Source of the DNA: Candidatus Zymogenaceae bacterium | GTDB taxonomy: Bacteria; Desulfobacterota; Zymogenia; Zymogenales; Zymogenaceae | Length of the DNA: 64,000 nucleotides | Direction: 5' to 3' | Assembly: GCA_016933535.1 (NCBI GenBank) | Contig: JAFGAS010000036.1 | Span: 1 to 64,000 of the forward strand | Shown: positions 58,429-64,000 of the stretch, in pieces | Layout of the letters: every line of letters begins with the position of its first letter | Position numbering within the stretch: position 1 is the stretch's first letter | The notes under the pieces: model-generated | What the model saw: the letters and a program-made list of their open reading frames with translations, nothing else | Database searches by the model: none | What the model was told of the DNA's origin: nothing | Program-made: the position numbers and the translations under genes

Positions 58429-58687
58429 CGATACCCGGTGATATGCCGGCGGCCCAAGACGTCTTTTTCTCGGGCCGACAGTCGGCATCATGAGAAAAGG
58501 AAGCCGGCGTATCCCGGTTATCGTCCGGGTGATTTTTTGACGCACCGTGCCCAAGCCCACGGGACAAGGCCGGGTGTCCCCGTACGATACGCAGCCGGGG
58601 ATTCCCAAAGATAGCTCAACACGGGTGGTTTTCTTTGGACCACCGGCGTATAGAGTAACCTTTCTATTCACCTGTTCGGAGGCATCT

Positions 58688-59443
58688 ATGTCAAAAGAAC
58701 TCACCACCGCCCGAATATTTCTACAGGCCGTCCTGCCCCTCTTTGAAGAACTTCCCAAGGGAGACGAGGCGGCCAAAAAGGCGATTAAGGGATTGGCCGG
58801 CGTCATCACGTTCCGGGCCCCTCACGGTCTTGCGGCCCAGGTCGAAATGAAAGACGGGACCATTGCCGTTACCCAGGGAAAGGGTAAAAAGAGCTCGATT
58901 ACGTTGTATCTTCCAACCGTAAAAATGCTCAACAACCTCTTCAAGAACAAGGGGTTTGCCCTGCCTATTCCCGTATGGGGCATCTGGAACATTAAGCTGG
59001 TAAACGCCTTCACGAAGCTCGGCGACCGGCTTAATTTCTACATGACCCCCGATCCGAAGAGGCCGCTGAACACGGGCGAGACGAAATTGGCCGCAACACT
59101 TCTCCTGTTTGCGGCGATCCTCGGCGCGGCCCCTGTGGGCCGGGGCGAGGAGCAAAAGGCCATAGATAAGATCCCCAACGGGATCGCCCAATTTGATATA
59201 AAGGGTGAGCCGTCCGTCTATATAGAAAAGCAAAAAAACGAATTTCGCGCGGCAAAGGGTAGACCGGGGGACTATAACATGTTCATGTCGTTTAGAGACT
59301 ATGACATCGCCTATAAGATGTTTGTCGGCAAACTCGATTTCATGGCTGCAATTCCGATGGGTGATATAACCCTTTCCGGTTCTCTACCGATGGCCGACCA
59401 GTTTTCTCAGCTTATGCTCAAGGTAGGGGAATATACCCAGTAA
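58688..59443 (+). CDS. Tandem SCP2-like protein
   Basis: A 251-residue protein of unknown function. The ATG at 58688 follows GGAGG; the longer frame upstream has no such site. Two SCP2-like halves are visible: about 20-125 (GLAAQVEMKDGTIAV, SSITLYLPTVKMLNNLFKNKG, VNAFTKLGDRLNFYM) and 155-250 (FDIKGEPSVYI, FMSFRDYDIAYKMFVGKLDFMAAIPMGDITLSG). A hydrophobic Ala/Leu-rich segment (137-155) separates them. SCP2 folds bind fatty acyl-CoA or lipids. With the SCP2 domain fused to E1 three genes upstream, lipid or acyl-CoA binding seems a theme of this cluster. Confidence 0.6.
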   Translation: MSKELTTARIFLQAVLPLFEELPKGDEAAKKAIKGLAGVITFRAPHGLAAQVEMKDGTIAVTQGKGKKSSITLYLPTVKMLNNLFKNKGFALPIPVWGIWNIKLVNAFTKLGDRLNFYMTPDPKRPLNTGETKLAATLLLFAAILGAAPVGRGEEQKAIDKIPNGIAQFDIKGEPSVYIEKQKNEFRAAKGRPGDYNMFMSFRDYDIAYKMFVGKLDFMAAIPMGDITLSGSLPMADQFSQLMLKVGEYTQ

Positions 59444-59493
59444 GTCATCACCGTCCGGGCGACCCGGAATTCACCATAGACACGGAGGTAACC

Positions 59494-60729
59494 ATGTCGG
59501 AAGAAAGATATAAGAAATCGATACAGCTCTTCAAGCGGGCGGCCAAGGTGATCCCACAGGGAATCTACGGCCATCTGACCCCGGTTTTAGCCGGGCCGAT
59601 GGCTTCCCCCTATTTCACCGCAAAGGCAAAGGGATGTAGATACTGGGACGTAGACGGCAACGAGTATATTGACTTCATGTGCGCCTACGGCCCGATGGTC
59701 CTGGGCCACAACCACCCTGAGGTGGACGCCGCCGCCGATAAACAACGTAAACTGGCCAACACCACCAACCACCCGGGCGAGGTCATGGTGGAGCTTGCCG
59801 AGCTCATCACCAAGCTCATCCCGATGGCCGAATGGGTCGTCTTCGGCAAGAACGGCGCCGATATGACCAACCACGCCCTCGTGATTGCCCGGGACTATAC
59901 CAAGAAGAGAAAGATCATCATGGCCAACGGCGCCTATCACGGCACCGCGCCGTGGACCGGGTCCGGGCACAACGGAATTCTGCCGGAAGACCGCGCCCAT
60001 ATCCTGACCATCGATTGGGGCGACCTGGACGGATTCAACCGCCTGGCCGAGGAGTATCGGGGCGACATCGCCGGGGCGATCTTCACCCCCTATCACCACC
60101 CCACCTGGGCCGACCAGGTCATGCCGCCCAAGGGATTCTGGGAAGGCGTTCGCAAGACCTGCACCCGGGAGGGGATCGTGCTGATCCTCGACGATATCCG
60201 GGCGGGTTTTCGCCTCAACCTGGCGGGCTCCCATGAATACTTCGGCTTTACCCCCGATATCTCCTGTTACTGCAAGGCCATCGCCAACGGCTACCCCCTG
60301 TCGGCGATGGTGGGCAATGAAGACCTGCGCATCAGCGCGTCCAACGTCTTTTATACCGGCAGCTTCTGGTTTTCGGCCGCCCCCATGGCGGCGTCGGTGG
60401 CGACCCTGACGATTCTCAAGCGGGACAAGGCCGTCGAGAAGATGAACAAGATGGGCGAACTCCTGAAGACCGGCCTCGAAGAGATGGCCCAGGCCCACGA
60501 TCTCGAAATCTCGGTAACCGGCCCCGCGGCGATCCCCTTCATCACCTTCAAGGGCGGCGAAGACTTTCGGATGAATCAGCTCTTTGCCGCAGAATCCATG
60601 AAGAGGGGGATCTTCTTCCACCCGCATCACAATTGGTTCCTATCGGCCGCTCACCAAAAGGAAGACATCGAAAAATCGATCAACGTCGCCGACGAGGTAT
60701 TTAAAGAGGTTAAGCGGGTTTTCGGATAA
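59494..60729 (+). CDS. Class III PLP aminotransferase (GSA aminomutase-like)
   Basis: A 411-residue fold-type I aminotransferase closest in outline to glutamate-1-semialdehyde 2,1-aminomutase. Features: YWDVDGNEYIDFMCAYGPMVLGHNHPEV, VFGKNGADMTNHALVIARDYT, ANGAYHGTAPW, LILDDIRAGFRL (PLP Asp), SCYCKAIANGYPLSAMVG (PLP lysine). The GSA hallmark GSEA is replaced by GKNGADMT, so it may be an aminotransferase for another substrate. GGAGG precedes the ATG. Last gene of the E1 fusion cluster, followed by a strong terminator. Confidence 0.85.
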   Translation: MSEERYKKSIQLFKRAAKVIPQGIYGHLTPVLAGPMASPYFTAKAKGCRYWDVDGNEYIDFMCAYGPMVLGHNHPEVDAAADKQRKLANTTNHPGEVMVELAELITKLIPMAEWVVFGKNGADMTNHALVIARDYTKKRKIIMANGAYHGTAPWTGSGHNGILPEDRAHILTIDWGDLDGFNRLAEEYRGDIAGAIFTPYHHPTWADQVMPPKGFWEGVRKTCTREGIVLILDDIRAGFRLNLAGSHEYFGFTPDISCYCKAIANGYPLSAMVGNEDLRISASNVFYTGSFWFSAAPMAASVATLTILKRDKAVEKMNKMGELLKTGLEEMAQAHDLEISVTGPAAIPFITFKGGEDFRMNQLFAAESMKRGIFFHPHHNWFLSAAHQKEDIEKSINVADEVFKEVKRVFG

Positions 60730-60750
60730 CCGCATAACCTCATAATACGG

Positions 60751-60786
60751 GGAGGGTTACCCCCACCGGTCACCCTCCTTTTTTTT
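60751..60786 (+). terminator. Terminator of the E1 fusion cluster
   Basis: GGAGGGT (60751-60757) and ACCCTCC (60772-60778) form the stem, followed by eight T (60779-60786); 22 bases after the aminotransferase stop. Confidence 0.9.
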
Positions 60787-60925
60787 GCCGGCTAAGTTAA
60801 TGACGCTCACTTATCAACTAAATAATAGTCCGGTTTTTGTTATCGTGCTCACACTTTTGTGGGCATACCATTGATATACCTATATGTATTCGGTGGGTCA
60901 TTTATCTGTCATTTCGAGGTATCTT

Positions 60926-61825
60926 ATGTCCTCATCCAATAATGAAATCATCTGGGAAGCCGAAAGCGGTTCCATTTTCCTTGAGGGGGTCGACGGAAGG
61001 AATCGAATTATCCTGACCCGTAAGGGGTTCATGGAGGCGTTTTTTGACGAGATCGAGCTGGTGGGCGGCAAGGATACCCTCACGATGGTCTTTCGCGTCA
61101 TGCTCACCAAGCTCGGGGCGCCGGTCCCGTTACTGGATCACCCAACCATCCAGGACGTTACCCGGTTTCACGACGGGCTCATCCTTCCGTACCTGCTCGT
61201 GGACGGAAATATCCCCACAATTTTCACTCCCGTGGCAGACAACCGCGAGCTCATCGCGTACGGCGATTCCACCTTTACCTTTCAGACCGTCAGGCTGCTG
61301 CAAAATTTCAAAGAGGCGATGGGCGAGATCCTGACCGACCGGGGCGCCGCGGCCATCCTCCACCGTGTCGCAAAACGGGGGGGCTTTGCGGTGGCGCAAA
61401 AGGCGCTGGCCGACTACGACTGGAAAGAGCTGGACGGAGCCCTGGGCTCGATGGACGCGGTGCTGGCCTCCGTGTTCCCGCTCTACGGATGGGGTCTCTC
61501 CCGGACGGTCGTCGGCAGGGGTACAAACGATCGGCGTATGCTTTATCTCAAGTGCTGGAATATCTATGAGATGGACGGGATCCGGTCGGAAAAGCCGCTC
61601 TGTATCATTCACCAGAGCTACCTGGAGGGAATCGGGGAATGCCTCTCCCAGAGATACGAGGACAAGGCCGTCGAATCCCGGGAAGTAAAATGCCGGGCGA
61701 AAGGCGACGGCTATTGCGGCTTTTTCATCGTACAAAAACAGAAAGACGAAAAGGGCATCGACTGGAGGGAATTGGAGGAGGATGCCGAAAAGCTGGACGC
61801 GGCGCTGCCCGCATCCGACAAGTAG
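60926..61825 (+). CDS. V4R domain protein, cysteine-bearing paralogue
   Basis: A 299-residue cytosolic protein. The ATG at 60926 (GAGG 6 bases upstream) is preferred over one 14 codons earlier. It shares its layout with the protein at 7775: IIWEAESGSIF, GFMEAFFDEI, EILTDRGAAAILHRV, YLEGIGECLSQRY. Unlike that paralogue it keeps the C-terminal V4R cysteines: ECL, EVKCRAKGDGYCGFFIV. The domain may sense a hydrophobic ligand or hold a metal; no output domain is attached. Between two terminators, so monocistronic. Confidence 0.75.
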   Translation: MSSSNNEIIWEAESGSIFLEGVDGRNRIILTRKGFMEAFFDEIELVGGKDTLTMVFRVMLTKLGAPVPLLDHPTIQDVTRFHDGLILPYLLVDGNIPTIFTPVADNRELIAYGDSTFTFQTVRLLQNFKEAMGEILTDRGAAAILHRVAKRGGFAVAQKALADYDWKELDGALGSMDAVLASVFPLYGWGLSRTVVGRGTNDRRMLYLKCWNIYEMDGIRSEKPLCIIHQSYLEGIGECLSQRYEDKAVESREVKCRAKGDGYCGFFIVQKQKDEKGIDWRELEEDAEKLDAALPASDK

Positions 61826-61850
61826 CCGATATAGTCGCTTATCCGTATAA

Positions 61851-61880
61851 AACGATGGGGGGCCATTGCCCCCCATCGTT
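61851..61880. terminator. Bidirectional terminator between converging genes
   Basis: AACGATGGGGGG (61851-61862) and CCCCCCATCGTT (61869-61880) form a 12-bp perfect stem with loop CCATTG. On the minus strand TTTTAT follows. Separates the V4R gene from the large exported protein. Confidence 0.85.
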
Positions 61881-61898
61881 CCTTATATATCCATACTG

Positions 61899-64000
61899 CT
61901 AATTTTCGCCACAGATCTCAAAGTTGTCGAAGAAACCGTCACTCCGGTAGAGCTTCATCCCCGGCCCGCCGGTCTTAAGCCTCGAGTCGGTGACCGTCCC
62001 GCTGCAGATGACGACGCCGTTCCTTTGCACCTCGTACTCGATGGTCGACCCGATAACCGTTACCTTGAGGTGATAGATCGCCGACGTGCTGAACGTCGCC
62101 GATGTGTCATGCGACGCGAGGGTCTCCTCGTTGCCGTAGGCGTAGGAAGTCAAGTAGGGGTCGTATCTGAGACGGACGGTTACGTAGCCGCCGCTTCTCC
62201 GCTCGAGTGAGAGGTAGTAGCCCGAACTGTTAGTCGTGTCATTCCTGAAAAAGAGCGCCGAATCCGTCCAGTAATCCCAGGTAGCATTTTCCGGCCGCAC
62301 GTCCACCTCGACGGTATAGTCGTCGTAGGTATCCGTCGAATGGTTGTCCCACATCGACTGGTAGTCCGACCCCGCCCTGATTAGCCGAACGGTAGTGTCG
62401 ACAGTGCCGTTGTAATTGAGTCCCTTACTGTTGCCGTTGGCGCTGTCCTGATAGACCCACCACGATCCTACCCAGGAGGCGAAGTCACTGCTGTTAGGGG
62501 TTACGCCATTATCATAGGATTCAAAATCCTGGGTGAGACACGTCGGTGCGGGCGGCTCCGGCAGCAGTGTCGCTATACAACCCAGCGCGTCTATCGCGTC
62601 AAACTGGTCCGGGAAGGCCCCGGTAAGGCTTCTGGTGAAGATGACCGATGCCCCGCTGGACGGATTAGTATCAAAGGTTCCACTGTCGCTCGGCGTAACT
62701 ACCCACGTTACCGGGCCCGTGGCAGGCAATCCGTACATGGTGTCGGCCGCCGAGAGGGTCACGCCGGTTGTGGTGGGGAACGTTAGATCAGACGCCGTGA
62801 TGTGCATCGGCGGGCAGCCGCAGACCTGCACGTTGTCGAACTTGGCGATAACGTCCTTGACCCCAAAACCGATACTCCCGTCAATGTAGTTCTTATCGAT
62901 GGCCGAAGAGCCGCCCACCGCCGATGGACCGGATTGGCCGTCGAAATCCAGCAGAACGTCATCAAAATAGATATAGAAGTCGTTTCCATCCAGCACGATC
63001 TCGGCCTTGTGGTATAGACCGTTGTCAAACGGGATGTTGAAGTCCGTTCCCGTGACATCTCCGCCCATTTGCACCACGTCCACCGTCACGGGGTTGGCGG
63101 CCGAATCGATGCCGTCGACCCGGAAGAGCCGCGCCAACGGATTGCCGGCTCCGTCCTCGGTCCAGACCGCTATGTACCCCCGGTCGATGACGTCCATCGT
63201 CGGCGTCCCGGCCAAACCCGACATTGTCGAATAGGAGGAGGAGGTCCTGAAGAAGAAGAAGACGCCCCTATCAACACCGGGAAGGTAATAGTCTTCGATG
63301 GTGGCCGTGGTGCTCCCGTAACCGACATCATCGGGGTCCCCCATACATTTGAAGCGATACGAAGCCGCCAGGTCTTCCCAGTTTTGCTCGGACGCGGCAT
63401 CCCCGACGATGCTTTCGTCCAGGTCAACCCACATGAAAGATTCGACGTTTCTCCATTTTACGTCGGGCGTCGTTGACGGCGGGAAAGACACCGCCGCCCC
63501 GTTATAGAAATACTGGGTGTAGACCGAACCCGAGAGGAACATCTCGTCGCAGAATTGGAGCAGCAGGTATTTGAACCACGACGCGCTCGGGGTAATCGTA
63601 GGCGTCACGGTCCTCCTGGTAATGTTGAGGGTCGAGAACCCCCGCCAGCTCGCGGAGCCCGATAGGGCGAAATTTGTCATATTGGTGGTGAGCCCGTCAT
63701 TTGATGTATTGGCGAAGTTCTCCACGAACCGTATTCCCTCGTTGCACTGGTCCAGGATCGTCAGGATATTGCTGGTATCGTAGGCATAAAACTCGTTTGA
63801 ATCCTCGTCCAGGTACCTGACGTTGACGTACGAACCGTTGACGATATCCAGGATCCCGTCATCAAAGGCTGAAGACCACCCGGGTGGAAGGGCCCGGGTC
63901 TTGAGCTTGCCCCGGAAGATACCCGTGCTGTTTCCGGTCTCCGTAAGGGTAACTATTTCCGAATCATCGATGCCAGACAAAAACGCGTACACGGTGACCG
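61899..64000 (-). CDS. Large exported beta-rich protein, N-terminus outside window
   Basis: At least 700 residues; the reading frame is open to the window edge, so the start and signal peptide are missing. The visible N-terminal part contains VYAFLSGIDDSEIVTLTETG and STGIFRGKLKT, a strand motif that in large surface proteins recurs in tandem. Then come two concanavalin-like jelly-roll regions: about 200-400 (YHKAEIVLDGNDFYIYFDDVLLDF) and the C-terminal 180 residues (DDYTVEVDVRPENATWDYW, GMKLYRSDGFFDNFEI), both typical of glycan-binding or glucanase-like domains, with an Ig-like domain between. No anchor motif at the C terminus. Probably an adhesin or polysaccharide-binding surface protein. 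Confidence 0.75.
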   Translation of the reverse strand, partial: VTVYAFLSGIDDSEIVTLTETGNSTGIFRGKLKTRALPPGWSSAFDDGILDIVNGSYVNVRYLDEDSNEFYAYDTSNILTILDQCNEGIRFVENFANTSNDGLTTNMTNFALSGSASWRGFSTLNITRRTVTPTITPSASWFKYLLLQFCDEMFLSGSVYTQYFYNGAAVSFPPSTTPDVKWRNVESFMWVDLDESIVGDAASEQNWEDLAASYRFKCMGDPDDVGYGSTTATIEDYYLPGVDRGVFFFFRTSSSYSTMSGLAGTPTMDVIDRGYIAVWTEDGAGNPLARLFRVDGIDSAANPVTVDVVQMGGDVTGTDFNIPFDNGLYHKAEIVLDGNDFYIYFDDVLLDFDGQSGPSAVGGSSAIDKNYIDGSIGFGVKDVIAKFDNVQVCGCPPMHITASDLTFPTTTGVTLSAADTMYGLPATGPVTWVVTPSDSGTFDTNPSSGASVIFTRSLTGAFPDQFDAIDALGCIATLLPEPPAPTCLTQDFESYDNGVTPNSSDFASWVGSWWVYQDSANGNSKGLNYNGTVDTTVRLIRAGSDYQSMWDNHSTDTYDDYTVEVDVRPENATWDYWTDSALFFRNDTTNSSGYYLSLERRSGGYVTVRLRYDPYLTSYAYGNEETLASHDTSATFSTSAIYHLKVTVIGSTIEYEVQRNGVVICSGTVTDSRLKTGGPGMKLYRSDGFFDNFEICGEN

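Noticed and set aside
58511-58540. Terminator between the isomerase and tandem SCP2 genes
   Set aside because: CCCGG-loop-CCGGG followed by T6 exists, but the stem has only five pairs; too weak to split the cluster with confidence.

Overview
The window looks like chromosomal DNA from a Gram-negative, probably anaerobic bacterium. Evidence for an outer membrane is a LolA-type carrier, a LolB-like lipoprotein, a beta-barrel protein and many lipobox lipoproteins. Anaerobic C1 and B12 metabolism is suggested by a non-pyrrolysine MttB-family methyltransferase with its corrinoid protein, a split B12-dependent acyl-CoA mutase, a BtuR/CobO adenosyltransferase and several radical SAM enzymes. LL-diaminopimelate aminotransferase, SecDF-YajC after queA-tgt, and abundant acyl-CoA enzymes would fit a Desulfobacterota-like (deltaproteobacterial) lineage. 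That placement is inference: no rRNA, tRNA or other marker gene is visible. Most of the window is GC-rich; roughly 1-3.6 kb, the 3' two-thirds of the gene at 46.1-46.9 kb, and some intergenic stretches are clearly AT-richer.

Layout. 0-3.6 kb: AT-rich island of small exported proteins, including a papain-like cysteine protease. 3.8-6.9 kb: beta-barrel and FecR-domain pair. 7-10.5 kb (minus strand): TPR lipoprotein, cysteine-free V4R-like protein, zeta-like kinase toxin with antitoxin, AlaX-like tRNA editing protein. 10.6-19.8 kb (minus): acyl-CoA cluster with thiolase, MeaB, acyl-CoA dehydrogenase, DUF35 protein, Cys-less thiolase-like protein, B12-binding subunit, mutase large subunit, cobalamin adenosyltransferase and a MerR regulator with its own dyad operator. 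20-22.3 kb: TPR protein, V4R protein, DUF2065 protein. 22.5-28.6 kb (plus): queA, tgt, yajC, secD, secF, glycosyltransferase. 28.7-34.7 kb (plus): radical SAM/SPASM protein, LolB-like lipoprotein, secreted protein, NodB deacetylase, LolA, zinc-dependent phospholipase C-like protein. 34.8-39.6 kb (minus): corrinoid protein, MttB homologue, B12-binding radical SAM, zinc dehydrogenase. 39.8-42.5 kb (minus): M20 peptidase with two membrane proteins (one DUF5058). 42.6-45.7 kb: lipoprotein, old yellow enzyme, cyclase-family hydrolase. 45.8-48 kb: dense palindromic repeats around a REP-associated tyrosine transposase (RAYT). 48-51.4 kb (minus): dapL, FAH-family protein, dapB, small membrane protein. 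51.6-54.8 kb: TPR lipoprotein, class II aldolase, glucokinase. 54.9-60.8 kb (plus): an unusual SCP2-E1alpha-E1beta fusion followed by a dienoyl-CoA isomerase-like protein, a tandem SCP2-like protein and a class III aminotransferase. 60.9-64 kb: V4R protein and the C-terminal part of a large exported protein running off the window.

Most notable points: (1) a RAYT gene bracketed by ~170-bp composite palindromic elements, with one palindrome read in frame inside the RAYT gene; (2) the SCP2-E1alpha-E1beta triple fusion and its neighbours; (3) an acyl-CoA mutase annotated by similarity as methylmalonyl-CoA mutase but carrying the Phe/Gln pair typical of isobutyryl-CoA mutase; (4) a thiolase-fold protein without the nucleophilic Cys paired with a DUF35 protein; (5) two further families of dispersed short elements, one sitting directly after stop codons.
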